A stretch of DNA of 33,005 bases, from assembly GCA_025355105.1 (NCBI GenBank), contig JANYAE010000130.1, positions 1 to 33,005 on the forward strand, written 5' to 3'. This document shows, piece after piece, positions 23,792-32,113 of this stretch (position 1 is the stretch's first letter; the number at the start of each line of letters is the position of its first letter). This DNA comes from Pseudomonadota bacterium. Lineage in GTDB: Bacteria > Pseudomonadota > Gammaproteobacteria > Steroidobacterales > Steroidobacteraceae. Position numbers and translations under genes: made by a program. Below the pieces are notes generated by a model, which was given only the letters and a program-made list of their open reading frames with translations, did not search any database and was not told the origin of the DNA.

Positions 23792-25927
23792 CTAGCGCCG
23801 CTGCACGCGGATCACGTCGCAGAGCCCGGCGATCCGCGCGAGCACCGCGTCGAGCTCGCCGAGCTCGTGGACCCGAACCGCGATCGACATGTCCGCGGTC
23901 CGGTCGGCGGCATCGGTCGCGGTCGTCATGCGCTCGATGCTGAGGCGGGCGTCGGCGAGCACGCCGCTGACGTCGCGCACCAGACCGCGGCGGTCGAAGG
24001 CCAGCACCCGGAACTCGACCGGGTAGAGCTGCCCGCGGTCGGTGCCCCACGCCACCGGCAGCACGCGATCCGGCTGGCGGGCCCGCAGCCGTGTCAGATT
24101 GCCGCAACCGGCGCGGTGGATCGTCATGCCGCGGCCGAGCGTCACGTAGCCCTCGATCGGCTCCGGCGGCACCGGCCGGCAACAGCGCGCGTACTGCGAC
24201 AGCAGATCGCCGACGCCCATCACCTGCACGCCCTCGGCGGACTCACGCTTCGGCGGCGCGCCACCCGTCACGCCCGGCGCGACCGCCGGGGCGGCGGCCC
24301 GCTCGCGCCGCGCCAGCGCCGCGCCGAGCTGCGCGGCCGACAGGTCGCCGGCGCCGAGCGCGACGTAGAGCCCGTCGGCGCCCGCAAAGTCGAGCTCCAG
24401 CGCGAGCTCGCCGATCGCGGGCGTCAGGCTGCCGGCGCGCCGCGCCAGCTCGCGCTCGAGGATGGCGCGGCCGGCCTTGAGGTGGTCGTCGTGGTCCACC
24501 TGGCGGAACCAGGCGCGGACCTTGGCGCGAGCCGACTTGCTGGCGAGGAAGCCGCGGCTCTCGACCAGCCAGTCGCGGCTCGGCTGCGGCTCCTTGGCGG
24601 TGTTGATCTCGACGCGCACGCCGCTCTCGAGCCGCTGGTCGAGCGGCACCATGCGCCCGTCGACGCGCGCGCCGCGACAACGATGGCCGATGCCGGTATG
24701 CACGTGGTAGGCGAAATCGAGCGGCGTGGCACCCGCCGGCAGCTCGACCACGTCGCCCTTCGGGCTGAAGACGTACAGGTGCTCGCGAAACAACGACGCA
24801 CCGACGCGATCGAGCGGGTCGGCGTCGTGCGCGTCGCGCGGCGCGAGCAGCGCCCGCAGCTGCTCGACCTTGCGCTCGAGGCCGGCGTCGCGCACGCCAC
24901 CTTCCTTGTACTGCCAGTGAGCGGCCACGCCGAGCTCGGCCTTGTCGTGCATCTCGCGCGTTCGGATCTGCACCTCGACCACCTTGCCGGCGGGTCCGAC
25001 CACCGCCGTGTGGATCGAACGGTAGCCGTTGACCTTGGGGGTCGCGACGTAGTCGTCGAACTCGCCCGGCAGGTAGCGCCACAGGCCGTGGACGACGCCG
25101 AGCGCCGCATAGCACTCGGCGACGCTGTCGACCAGCACGCGCACGGCGCGCACGTCGTACAGCTGTTCGAAGGCGAGGCCCTTCTGCTGCATCTTCCGCC
25201 AGATGCTGAAGATGTGCTTCGGGCGGCCGTGAACCTCGGCGCGCACGCCGGCCCGCGCCAGCTCGCGCTCCAGCAGCCCCTTGAGCTCCTCGATGTGGCG
25301 CTCGCGGTCGGCGCGCTTCTCGGCGAGCGCGGTGGCGATGCGGCGGTACTCGTCCGGCTCGAGGTAGCGAAAGGCGTAGTCCTCGAGCTCCCACTTCAGG
25401 ATCGAGAGGCCGAGGCGGTTGGCCAGCGGCGCGTACACCTCGCGGGTCTGCAGCGCGATGCGCTGCCGCTCGGCGCCGTCGGCCTGGCGCGCCGCGCGCA
25501 GCAGCCAGAGCTGCTCGGCAACCCGCGCCAGCACCAGGCGCGGATCGGACACGACGGCGAGCAGCATGCGCCGCAGCGCCTCGGCCTGCGCCGCCGGCAG
25601 CGGCGCGGCGCCCGTTGCCGCCTTGAGCGGCGCGGCGAGCTCCAGCCGGCCGAGCCGGCCGAGGGCGCGCGCAAAGCTGAGCACCGCCGCCGGCGCGACG
25701 CGTTCGGCGGCCTCCGCGGCGACGGCGCCGGCGGCGTGCAGCGACTGCAGCAACGTTCCCGCCACCGCGACCGGATCCGGATCGAAATGCGCGACGATGC
25801 GGGCGATCTCGGTCGCGCGCTCGAGCGCCGGCGCCGGGACGGACTCGAGCAGCTCGGCGAGTTCGGCGGCGGCGCCCCGGGCCGCCGCAAGGGCACCCTG
25901 GTCGTTGTCGAAAGTGGTTGTTTCCAC
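23792..25927 (-). CDS. relA: (p)ppGpp synthetase, RelA type
   Basis: 711 residues, GTG start at 25927. Ribosome-associated stringent-response enzyme making (p)ppGpp from ATP and GTP/GDP. The N-terminal hydrolase region (about 1-190) is degenerate: where SpoT has HDxxED this protein reads LLQSLHAAG, so hydrolysis is presumably lost. The synthetase domain holds RPKHIFSIWRKMQQKG, YDVRAVRVLV, and E289-F-D-D followed by YVATPKVNGYRSIHT; this ExDD form, rather than RxKD, is the hallmark of monofunctional RelA. Then VEVQIRTREMHDKAELGVAAHW. The TGS domain (HLYVFSPKGDVVELPAGATPLDFAY...) follows, then helical/zinc-finger-like parts with YARCCRPVPPEPIEGYVT. The C-terminal ACT domain contains VLAFDRRGLVRDVSGVLADARLSI. 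No hydrolase (spoT) is in the window. Confidence 0.96.
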   Translation of the reverse strand: METTTFDNDQGALAAARGAAAELAELLESVPAPALERATEIARIVAHFDPDPVAVAGTLLQSLHAAGAVAAEAAERVAPAAVLSFARALGRLGRLELAAPLKAATGAAPLPAAQAEALRRMLLAVVSDPRLVLARVAEQLWLLRAARQADGAERQRIALQTREVYAPLANRLGLSILKWELEDYAFRYLEPDEYRRIATALAEKRADRERHIEELKGLLERELARAGVRAEVHGRPKHIFSIWRKMQQKGLAFEQLYDVRAVRVLVDSVAECYAALGVVHGLWRYLPGEFDDYVATPKVNGYRSIHTAVVGPAGKVVEVQIRTREMHDKAELGVAAHWQYKEGGVRDAGLERKVEQLRALLAPRDAHDADPLDRVGASLFREHLYVFSPKGDVVELPAGATPLDFAYHVHTGIGHRCRGARVDGRMVPLDQRLESGVRVEINTAKEPQPSRDWLVESRGFLASKSARAKVRAWFRQVDHDDHLKAGRAILERELARRAGSLTPAIGELALELDFAGADGLYVALGAGDLSAAQLGAALARRERAAAPAVAPGVTGGAPPKRESAEGVQVMGVGDLLSQYARCCRPVPPEPIEGYVTLGRGMTIHRAGCGNLTRLRARQPDRVLPVAWGTDRGQLYPVEFRVLAFDRRGLVRDVSGVLADARLSIERMTTATDAADRTADMSIAVRVHELGELDAVLARIAGLCDVIRVQRR

Positions 25928-25936
25928 GGTGGAAAC
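25920..25936. promoter_or_regulatory. Perfect dyad over the relA start codon
   Basis: GTTTCCAC-G-GTGGAAAC, an 8-1-8 perfect inverted repeat. In relA mRNA it can form a 7-bp stem with a 3-nt loop in which the GUG start codon is half loop and half stem. No Shine-Dalgarno is visible upstream. It could be an operator or an RNA element controlling initiation. Confidence 0.6.
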
Positions 25937-25949
25937 GGCCGTCGCGAGC

Positions 25950-25980
25950 GTGTCAGGCGAGGTCGTTAACCGCTATCATA
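25950..25980. promoter_or_regulatory. Divergent relA / ruvC promoter region
   Basis: Plus strand: GTGTCA (25950-25955), an 18-bp spacer, then TATCAT (25974-25979), pointing at ruvC. Minus strand: TATGAT (25980-25975) at the same place, pointing at relA, about 41 nt before the GTG. The two -10 boxes overlap by five bases, so the two directions may compete. Confidence 0.4.
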
Positions 25981-26106
25981 CGCGTCCCATGAACCGCGAC
26001 GTGCCGAAGCCCGATGCGACGATCCTCCGCCTGGCGCGCGTATAAGCCCGGCCGGCCGCGGGCGCTGGTCGCGGTCGCGGTGCGTCCGGCGGCAGAGGTC
26101 CGGCCG

Positions 26107-26607
26107 GTGCGCATCCTGGGCCTCGATCCCGGCTCTCGCGCCACCGGCTTCGGCGTCGTCGACGTCGGCGTGGACGGGCCGCGCTACGTCGCGAGCGGGG
26201 CGATCCGCGCCTCGGGCAACGACTTCCCGAAGCGGCTGCAGGAGATCTACGCCGGCGTCGCCGCGCTGGTCGCCGAGTACGCGCCGGGCGAGATCGCGAT
26301 CGAGCGGGTGTTCGTCAACCGCAATCCCGACAGCGCCCTGAAGCTCGGCCAGGCCCGCGGCGCGGCGCTCTCAGCCACCTTCGGCTGCGCCGCGTCGATC
26401 CACGAGTACACGCCGCGCGCCGTCAAGCTCGGCGTGGTCGGCACCGGCGCCGCCGAAAAGGTGCAGGTGCAGAAGATGGTGACCGTGATCCTCGGCCTCG
26501 ACGGGCGCCTCGGCAGCGACGCAGCCGACGCGCTCGCGATCGCGCTCTGCCATGCGCACGGCCGCGCGATCCGCCTCGCGCTCGCGGCGGCCGGCGGCGC
26601 GACGTGA
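26107..26607 (+). CDS. ruvC: Holliday junction endonuclease RuvC
   Basis: 166 residues. I chose GTG 26107 ([18 protein letters not shown]), with GAGG about nine bases upstream. The open frame upstream to 26014 is Arg/Pro/Val-rich and outside the family. RuvC cuts Holliday junctions symmetrically as a dimer. The RNase H-like fold shows the acidic catalytic residues: D7 in GLDPGSR, Glu in [23 protein letters not shown], and the C-terminal pair in [19 protein letters not shown]. The loop [26 protein letters not shown] is typical. First gene of a long plus-strand operon; its stop overlaps the ruvA start by four bases (GTGA). Confidence 0.97.
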   Translation: MRILGLDPGSRATGFGVVDVGVDGPRYVASGAIRASGNDFPKRLQEIYAGVAALVAEYAPGEIAIERVFVNRNPDSALKLGQARGAALSATFGCAASIHEYTPRAVKLGVVGTGAAEKVQVQKMVTVILGLDGRLGSDAADALAIALCHAHGRAIRLALAAAGGAT

Positions 26608-27197
26608 TCGGCTGGCTGCGCGGCCGGCTGGCCGCCAAGCATCCGCCGGCGCTGGTGGTCGACGTCAACGGCGTCGGCTACGAGTGCGAGGCGCCGATGT
26701 CCACCTTCTACGGCCTGCCGGAGACCGGTGCCGAGGTGACGCTGCGCACGCACCTCGTCGTGCGCGAGGACGCGCACATCCTCTACGCCTTCGGCACCGA
26801 GGCGGAGCGGCGCCTGTTCCGCAGCCTGCTGAAGGTGTCCGGCGTCGGACCCAAGATCGCGCTCGGCATCCTCTCGGGAATCGCGATCGACGACTTCCTG
26901 CTGGCGGTCGAGGCCCAGGACCCGGAGCCGCTGGTGCGCGTGCCCGGCGTCGGTCGCAAGACCGCCGAGCGCGTGCTCATCGACCTGCGCGACCGCGTCA
27001 AGGACCTCAACGCCGCCGCGGCGCAGCCGTCGACGCTGCTCGGCCGCGCCGGCAGCGCCCAGGCAGAGGCCTACGGCGCGCTGGTGGCGCTCGGCTACAA
27101 GCCGGTCGAGGTCACGCGGCTCCTGAAAAGCGTCGGCGAGCAGCCCGGCAGCGTCGAGGAACTGATCCGCCGGGCCCTCAAGGCCGCCGCCGGCTGA
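26604..27197 (+). CDS. ruvA: Holliday junction DNA-binding subunit RuvA
   Basis: 197 residues, GTG start overlapping ruvC. RuvA tetramers clasp the Holliday junction and load the RuvB motors. Domain I (1-64) is an OB-fold ([35 protein letters not shown]). Domain II (about 65-140) has two helix-hairpin-helix motifs, [19 protein letters not shown] and [21 protein letters not shown]. An Ala-rich linker follows, and domain III (about 160-197: [19 protein letters not shown]) binds RuvB. Length and order match the family. An 17-bp gap with AGGAG leads to ruvB. Confidence 0.98.
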   Translation: MIGWLRGRLAAKHPPALVVDVNGVGYECEAPMSTFYGLPETGAEVTLRTHLVVREDAHILYAFGTEAERRLFRSLLKVSGVGPKIALGILSGIAIDDFLLAVEAQDPEPLVRVPGVGRKTAERVLIDLRDRVKDLNAAAAQPSTLLGRAGSAQAEAYGALVALGYKPVEVTRLLKSVGEQPGSVEELIRRALKAAAG

Positions 27198-27214
27198 GCC
27201 GGCAGGAGCACGCA

Positions 27215-28264
27215 ATGATCGAGCCTGACCGCATCGTCTCGACTCAGGGCAGCCGCGAGGACGAGTCGCTCGACCGCGCCGTGCGTCCGAGGCTGCTCGC
27301 CGACTACATCGGCCAGCCGGCGGTCAAGGACCAGATGGCGGTGTTCATCGAGGCGGCGCGGCGCCGCGGCGAGGCGCTGGATCACCTGCTGATCTTCGGG
27401 CCGCCCGGCCTCGGCAAGACCACGCTCGCGCACATCGTCGCCAACGAGCTCGGCGTCGGCCTCAAGCAGACCTCGGGACCGGTGCTCGAGCGACCGGGCG
27501 ACCTCGCGGCGCTGCTCACCAACCTGCAGCCGCGCGACGTGCTGTTCGTCGACGAGATCCACCGGCTGTCGCCGATCGTCGAGGAGATCCTCTATCCGGC
27601 GATGGAGGACTTCCAGCTCGACCTCATGATCGGCGAGGGCCCCGCGGCGCGCTCGATCAAGATCGACCTGCCGCCATTCACGCTGGTCGGCGCGACCACC
27701 CGTGCGGGGCTGCTGACCTCGCCGCTTCGCGACCGCTTCGGCATCGTGCAGCGGCTCGAGTTCTACTCGGTCGACGACCTGACGCGAATCGTGGCGCGCT
27801 CCGGGCAGATCCTCGGCCTCGCGGTCGAGCCGTCCGGCGCGCGACGCATCGCCGAGCGATCGCGCGGCACGCCGCGGATCGCCAACCGGCTGCTGCGGCG
27901 CGTGCGCGACTACGCCGAGGTGCGCGCCGACGGTCGCATCACCGAAGCGGTCGCGCAGGGCGCCCTCGACCTGCTCGACGTCGACCACCTCGGCTTCGAC
28001 GTCATGGACCGGCGGCTGCTGCTGACGATCATCGAGAAGTTTGCCGGCGGCCCGGTCGGCGTCGACAGCCTCGCGGCCGCGATCGGCGAGGAGCGCGGCA
28101 CGATCGAGGACGTGCTCGAGCCGTTCCTGATCCAGCAGGGCTACCTGATGCGCACCGCGCGCGGCCGGATGGCGACCGTCTCGGCCTACACGCACTTCGG
28201 CCTGGCGCCGCCTGCGCCGGCCGCGGCCGGCGGCTCGCTCGGGCTGTTCAGGGAGGATTCATAA
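27215..28264 (+). CDS. ruvB: Holliday junction branch-migration helicase RuvB
   Basis: 349 residues from ATG 27215 (AGGAG nine bases upstream); the frame is open far upstream, overlapping ruvA, but that part is not RuvB. AAA+ motor of the RuvAB branch-migration complex. Motifs: [19 protein letters not shown], Walker [13 protein letters not shown], Walker [13 protein letters not shown], sensor 1 and arginine finger region [20 protein letters not shown], sensor 2 [20 protein letters not shown]. The C-terminal winged helix reads [29 protein letters not shown]. The last ~25 residues are Pro/Ala-rich. ybgC follows two bases after the stop. Confidence 0.98.
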   Translation: MIEPDRIVSTQGSREDESLDRAVRPRLLADYIGQPAVKDQMAVFIEAARRRGEALDHLLIFGPPGLGKTTLAHIVANELGVGLKQTSGPVLERPGDLAALLTNLQPRDVLFVDEIHRLSPIVEEILYPAMEDFQLDLMIGEGPAARSIKIDLPPFTLVGATTRAGLLTSPLRDRFGIVQRLEFYSVDDLTRIVARSGQILGLAVEPSGARRIAERSRGTPRIANRLLRRVRDYAEVRADGRITEAVAQGALDLLDVDHLGFDVMDRRLLLTIIEKFAGGPVGVDSLAAAIGEERGTIEDVLEPFLIQQGYLMRTARGRMATVSAYTHFGLAPPAPAAAGGSLGLFREDS

Positions 28265-28266
28265 GA

Positions 28267-28665
28267 GTGCCCTTAGACTTCCACTGGCCGGTGCGCGTCT
28301 ACTGGGAGGACACCGATGCGGGCGGCATCGTCTACCACGCCTCGTACCTGCGCTTCCTCGAGCGCGGCCGCAGCGAATGGCTCCGCGCCTGCCGCGTCGA
28401 CCAGGCGGCACTCCGGCAGCGGGAACGACTGCAGTTCGCCGTGGTCGATATGCAGATCGAGTGGAAGCGGGCGGCGCGCTTCGACGACCAGCTGGTCGTC
28501 GTGACCGCGCTGACCGGCTCGGGCGGCGCCTCGTTCCAGTTCGCGCAGCGGATCGTGCGCGGCGTGGAACTGGTGGTCGCGGCGACCGTTCGCGCCGCGG
28601 CCCTCGATGCCGATACGCTCAAACCCCGGCGCCTGCCGCAGCACGTGACGCAACTCTTTCAATGA
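28267..28665 (+). CDS. ybgC: Tol-Pal associated acyl-CoA thioesterase YbgC
   Basis: 132 residues, GTG start two bases after the ruvB stop. Hot-dog fold thioesterase: the active-site segment VYWEDTDAGGIVYHASYLRFLERGRSEWLR contains the catalytic Asp of the 4-hydroxybenzoyl-CoA thioesterase family. It is followed by FAVVDMQIEWKRAARFDDQLVV and the central strand. YbgC proteins act on acyl-CoA or acyl-ACP and are thought to link phospholipid metabolism to the Tol-Pal machine, although their exact role is unsettled. It overlaps tolQ by four bases (ATGA), so expression is coupled to the Tol genes. Confidence 0.96.
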   Translation: MPLDFHWPVRVYWEDTDAGGIVYHASYLRFLERGRSEWLRACRVDQAALRQRERLQFAVVDMQIEWKRAARFDDQLVVVTALTGSGGASFQFAQRIVRGVELVVAATVRAAALDADTLKPRRLPQHVTQLFQ

Positions 28666-29366
28666 ACCCTCTCAACTCGATCCCGATCGACCAGTCGTTC
28701 CTCAAGATGGTGCTCGACGCGAGCGCGGTCGTGCAGTTCGTGATGCTGATCCTGCTGTGCGCCTCGATCGTGTCGTGGGCGATCATCCTCAAGAAGCGCC
28801 GCGCGCTCGGCGCGACCCGTTCGGCGGCCGAGTCCTTCGAGACCTCGTTCTGGTCCGGCGGCGATCTCGGCGCGCTGTACCGGGCGATCGAGGGCAAGAA
28901 GGACAAGGCGTCGGGGATGGAGAGCATCTTCGAGTTCGGCTTTCGCGAGTTCACGCGGCTGCGCAAGCAGGCCGGCATCGACGCCGCGCAGCTGATGGAG
29001 GGTGCGCGCCGGGCGATGAAGGTGGCGCAGCTCAGGGAGATCGACCGCCTCGAGAGCAACCTAGAGATGCTGGCCACGATCGGCTCGATCAGTCCCTACG
29101 TCGGCTTGTTCGGCACCGTGTGGGGCATCATGCACGCCTTTCGCGGGCTCGCGAACGTGCAGCAGGCAACCCTGCAGATGGTCGCACCCGGCATCTCCGA
29201 GGCGCTGGTCGCGACCGCGATCGGTCTGTTCGCCGCGATCCCCGCGGTGGTGGCTTATAACCGCTTCTCCGACCAGGTCAACCGCCTGGAACTTCGCTTC
29301 GACACCTTCATGGAGGAATTCTCGACCATCCTGCAGCGCCACGCGACGGCGCCGAAGGCAGGCTGA
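28662..29366 (+). CDS. tolQ: Tol-Pal motor subunit TolQ
   Basis: 234-residue inner-membrane protein of the TolQR proton channel. Three transmembrane helices: about 18-38 (LDASAVVQFVMLILLCASIVSWAIILKK), about 137-160 (MLATIGSISPYVGLFGTVWGIMHAF) and about 172-195 (ISEALVATAIGLFAAIPAVVAYN), matching MotA/TolQ/ExbB. The large cytoplasmic loop between helices 1 and 2 and the motif YVGLFGTVWGIM are family hallmarks. The TolQR stator converts proton motive force into TolA movement for outer-membrane constriction at division. It overlaps ybgC by four bases; tolR starts three bases after its stop. Confidence 0.98.
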   Translation: MNPLNSIPIDQSFLKMVLDASAVVQFVMLILLCASIVSWAIILKKRRALGATRSAAESFETSFWSGGDLGALYRAIEGKKDKASGMESIFEFGFREFTRLRKQAGIDAAQLMEGARRAMKVAQLREIDRLESNLEMLATIGSISPYVGLFGTVWGIMHAFRGLANVQQATLQMVAPGISEALVATAIGLFAAIPAVVAYNRFSDQVNRLELRFDTFMEEFSTILQRHATAPKAG

Positions 29367-29369
29367 GCG

Positions 29370-29819
29370 ATGCCGGCTCCGGGCAAGCGCGGGCGGCGGC
29401 TGATCGGCGAGATCAACGTCGTGCCGTACATCGACGTGATGCTCGTGCTGCTGATCATCTTCATGGTGACCGCGCCGCTGCTGACCCAGGGCGTGCAGGT
29501 GAACCTGCCGAAGGCCGGCGCGACACCGCTGCCGGATCCGAAGCACGAGCCGATCGTCGTCAGCCTCGACCGTGCCGGCCGGATGTACGTCAATCTGGGC
29601 GACGAAAAGAGCCGCCCGGTTGACGAGGCGACGCTCGGTGAGCGGGTGCGCACGGTGCTGAGCCGCGACCGCGAAACGCCGGTGCTGCTCAAGGCCGACG
29701 AGGGCCTGGCCTACGGCCGCGTGATTCACGCCATGGTGCTGCTGCAGCAGGCCGGCGCCGCGCGCGTCGGCTTCGTCACCGATCCGCTCGCGCCGGTGCC
29801 GCGCGCTGCCGGGCGCTGA
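29370..29819 (+). CDS. tolR: Tol-Pal motor subunit TolR
   Basis: 149 residues. ExbD/TolR fold: a short cytoplasmic N-terminus (MPAPGKRGRRLIGEINVVP), then one transmembrane helix YIDVMLVLLIIFMVTAPLL whose Asp is the essential proton-relay residue. The periplasmic domain (about 45-145) starts GVQVNLPKAGATPLPDPKHEPIVVSLDRAG and continues through PVLLKADEGLAYGRVIHAMVLLQQAGAARVGFVTDP, the dimerisation fold. It works with TolQ; the TolQ-R complex energises TolA. The gene lies between tolQ (3 bp) and tolA (7 bp). Confidence 0.98.
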   Translation: MPAPGKRGRRLIGEINVVPYIDVMLVLLIIFMVTAPLLTQGVQVNLPKAGATPLPDPKHEPIVVSLDRAGRMYVNLGDEKSRPVDEATLGERVRTVLSRDRETPVLLKADEGLAYGRVIHAMVLLQQAGAARVGFVTDPLAPVPRAAGR

Positions 29820-29826
29820 GCGCACG

Positions 29827-30717
29827 ATGAACCCGTTCCTGCGCGAGCACGCCGCACCGCTGGTCGGCTCGACGCTGCTGCACGTGCTGCTAGCCGCCGC
29901 GGCGCTGGTCGCGACCTGGTATGCGGTGGCCCCCAAGATCACGCTGCCGGCCGCCATCGAGGCCTACATCGCCGCGCCGCCGGCCGCGCGCGCCCCGCCG
30001 GCGCCGGCGATCGCCGCGGCGGTGGCGCCGACCCCCGAGCCGACGCCGGAGCCGGAAGCTGCGGCGCCCAAGCCGCAGCCGGATCCGGCGGTCGCGGCGC
30101 GGGCCCAGGCACAGCAGGAGGCGGCGGTCGCCGCCAAACGCGACGAGGCGCTGCGCGTTGAGCACGACGCCGAACTGCGCGCCGCCGCGGCGCGCGACAA
30201 GGTCCGCGCCACGGACGCGCGCCGCAAAGCCGAGGCGGAGGCACACCGCCTCGCCGAGGCCGAGGCGGCGCGACGCCACGCGCAGCTGGAGGAGGCGAAG
30301 CGCGCTGCCGCCAGCGCGGCGGCGGCGAGCGCCGCCGAGAAGCGCAAGTCCGACGCCGACGCGCGACTGCGCGCGGCGCGTGAATCTGACCTTGCGCGCG
30401 AGCTGGCCGCCGAGGAGCAGCGGACCGGCGCGGTGAACGCCGGCCTCGAGGCACGCTACGCCGCCGAGATCCGTGCCCGGATCGAGCGCGCCTGGAATCG
30501 CCCGCCTACCGCACGGACGGGGCTCAACTGCCGGGTGTATGTCACGCAGGTGCCCGGTGGCACGGTCACCAACGTCAAGATCGGCGCGTGCAATGGCGAT
30601 GCTGCCGTGCAACAGTCGATCACGCTGGCCGTCTACCGTGCCTCGCCGCTGCCGGCGCCGCCGGATCCGAGTCTCTTCGAACGCAACCTCCAGCTCGAGT
30701 TCGCACCCAATGACTGA
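29827..30717 (+). CDS. tolA: Envelope-spanning protein TolA
   Basis: 296 residues. The N-terminal anchor (LVGSTLLHVLLAAAALVATWYAV, ~12-34) carries the S-H-L-type segment that meets TolQR. A Pro/Ala-rich stretch follows (about 45-85), then a long Ala/Arg/Glu coiled coil (about 90-205; repeated AEAEAHRLAEAEAARRHAQLEEAKRAA). The C-terminal TonB-like globular domain (about 208-296) has YAAEIRARIERAWNRPPTARTGLNCRVYVTQVPGGTVTNVKIG and one disulfide-capable Cys pair. It transmits TolQR motion across the periplasm to TolB and Pal. The helical domain is shorter than in E. coli TolA. Its end overlaps tolB by 8 bp. Confidence 0.95.
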   Translation: MNPFLREHAAPLVGSTLLHVLLAAAALVATWYAVAPKITLPAAIEAYIAAPPAARAPPAPAIAAAVAPTPEPTPEPEAAAPKPQPDPAVAARAQAQQEAAVAAKRDEALRVEHDAELRAAAARDKVRATDARRKAEAEAHRLAEAEAARRHAQLEEAKRAAASAAAASAAEKRKSDADARLRAARESDLARELAAEEQRTGAVNAGLEARYAAEIRARIERAWNRPPTARTGLNCRVYVTQVPGGTVTNVKIGACNGDAAVQQSITLAVYRASPLPAPPDPSLFERNLQLEFAPND

Positions 30718-32020
30718 CCTTCGCCGCCTGCTGTCCGTCCTCGCGCTCGCCGCCGGCCTCGCGGCCGTGTCCGCCACAGCGCACGCACAGCTGACCGTGC
30801 AGATCACGCGCGGCGTGACCACGCCGATCCCGGTGGCCGTCGTGCCCTTCGGCGGCGCCGGACCGCAGCCGGTCGACGTGCCGCAGGTGATCGGCGCCGA
30901 CCTCGAGCGCAGCGGCCGCTTCCAGGCGCTGCCGCGCGCCTCGATGCTGCAGAAGCCGACGCGCGCCGGCGACCTCGACCTCGCGCAATGGCGCCTGCTC
31001 AAGACCGACTTCGTCGTCATCGGCCGCGTGCTGGCGGAGGCCGACCACCTGGCGGTCGAGTTCGAGCTCTACAACGCGGTCACCGGCGAACGCCTGCTCG
31101 GCTACAGCCTGCCGGCGCAGGCGACGACGCTGCGCCTGGTCGCGCACCGCGCCGCCGACATGATCTACGAGAAGATCCTCGGCGTGCCGGGCGCGTTCGC
31201 GACGCGCATCGCCTACGTCTCGCTCGAGGGCAGCGGGGCAGGGCGCCACTGGCGGCTGATCGTCGCCGACGCCGACGGCGAGAACCCGAAGACGATCGTC
31301 GAGTCGCCGGAGCCGATCATGTCGCCGGCCTGGTCGCCGGACGGCAGCCGGCTCGCCTACGTGTCGTTCGAGGGACGGCTGTCGGCGGTCTACGTCCAGT
31401 CGCTTGCCGCCGGCACTCGCGAGCGGGTCTCGGCGCGGGCCGGCATCAACGGTGCCCCGGCCTGGTCGCCGGACGGCCGGCGGCTCGCGCTCGCGCTGTC
31501 GCAGCCGGACGGCAACGTCGACGTCTTCGTGCTCGAGCTCGCGAGCCACGCGCTGACCCGCATCACCGACGACCCGGCGATCGATACCGAGCCGTGCTGG
31601 GCGCCTGACGGCAAGAGCATCTATTTCACGTCCGACCGCGCCGGCCGGCCGCAGATCTATCGGATCACGATCGCGCCGGGCGAGCGCCCGAAGCGGGTCA
31701 CCTTCGAGGGGGCCTACAATGCGCGCCCGCGGGTCTCGCCGGACGGCACGCAGCTCGCGATCGTGACCCTCGACCAGGGCGTGTACCGGATCGGCGCCGT
31801 CGACCTCGCCTCCGGGCGCTCGCGCGTGCTCTCGTCCGGGCGCCTCGACGAGGGCCCGTCCTTCGCACCGAATGGCCAGACCATCATCTTCGCCGCCCGC
31901 GAGGGCGGGCGCGGTGTGCTTGCGACGGTGGCCGTCGACGGCAGCGTCACCAGCCGCATCAGCTCGGCCACCGGCGACGTCCGGGAGCCGGCGTGGTCAC
32001 CGCGGGAAAGCGCGCCGTGA
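30710..32020 (+). CDS. tolB: Periplasmic beta-propeller protein TolB
   Basis: 436 residues from ATG 30710 (MTDLRRLLSVLALAAGLAAV), overlapping tolA by 8 bp; the frame is open upstream but not TolB there. The signal peptide ends AHA-QLTVQIT (about residue 26). The N-terminal D1 domain (about 27-165) has VAVVPFGGAGPQPVDVPQVIGADLERSGRFQ. The C-terminal six-bladed propeller (about 165-430) is built of repeats with the TolB box, for instance SPAWSPDGSRLAYVSFEGR, APAWSPDGRRLALALSQPDG and EPCWAPDGKSIYFTSDRAG. TolB binds Pal and is released by TolA during outer-membrane constriction. Confidence 0.98.
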   Translation: MTDLRRLLSVLALAAGLAAVSATAHAQLTVQITRGVTTPIPVAVVPFGGAGPQPVDVPQVIGADLERSGRFQALPRASMLQKPTRAGDLDLAQWRLLKTDFVVIGRVLAEADHLAVEFELYNAVTGERLLGYSLPAQATTLRLVAHRAADMIYEKILGVPGAFATRIAYVSLEGSGAGRHWRLIVADADGENPKTIVESPEPIMSPAWSPDGSRLAYVSFEGRLSAVYVQSLAAGTRERVSARAGINGAPAWSPDGRRLALALSQPDGNVDVFVLELASHALTRITDDPAIDTEPCWAPDGKSIYFTSDRAGRPQIYRITIAPGERPKRVTFEGAYNARPRVSPDGTQLAIVTLDQGVYRIGAVDLASGRSRVLSSGRLDEGPSFAPNGQTIIFAAREGGRGVLATVAVDGSVTSRISSATGDVREPAWSPRESAP

Positions 32021-32071
32021 AGCGGCGCCAGGACCGGTCGCTGTGGCAGAATAGGCCGCAGCGTGCCCGGC

Positions 32072-32089
32072 AAATAAGTCAAGTTATTT
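32072..32089. promoter_or_regulatory. AT-rich dyad in the tolB-pal gap
   Basis: AAATAA-N6-TTATTT, a perfect 6-6-6 inverted repeat in a markedly AT-rich stretch (32070-32101) within the 93-bp tolB-pal gap, the only sizeable gap in the tol part of the operon. It may mark a separate pal promoter or an mRNA processing site; no -35/-10 pair is clear. Confidence 0.3.
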
Positions 32090-32113
32090 CAAACTGTTTC
32101 ATGGAGTTGGCGA

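Noticed and set aside
23867..25969. 700-codon open frame antisense to relA
   Set aside because: GC-rich third positions keep the opposite strand open; the relA frame has complete, recognisable domains and the antisense product is Arg/Ala/His-rich with no family pattern.
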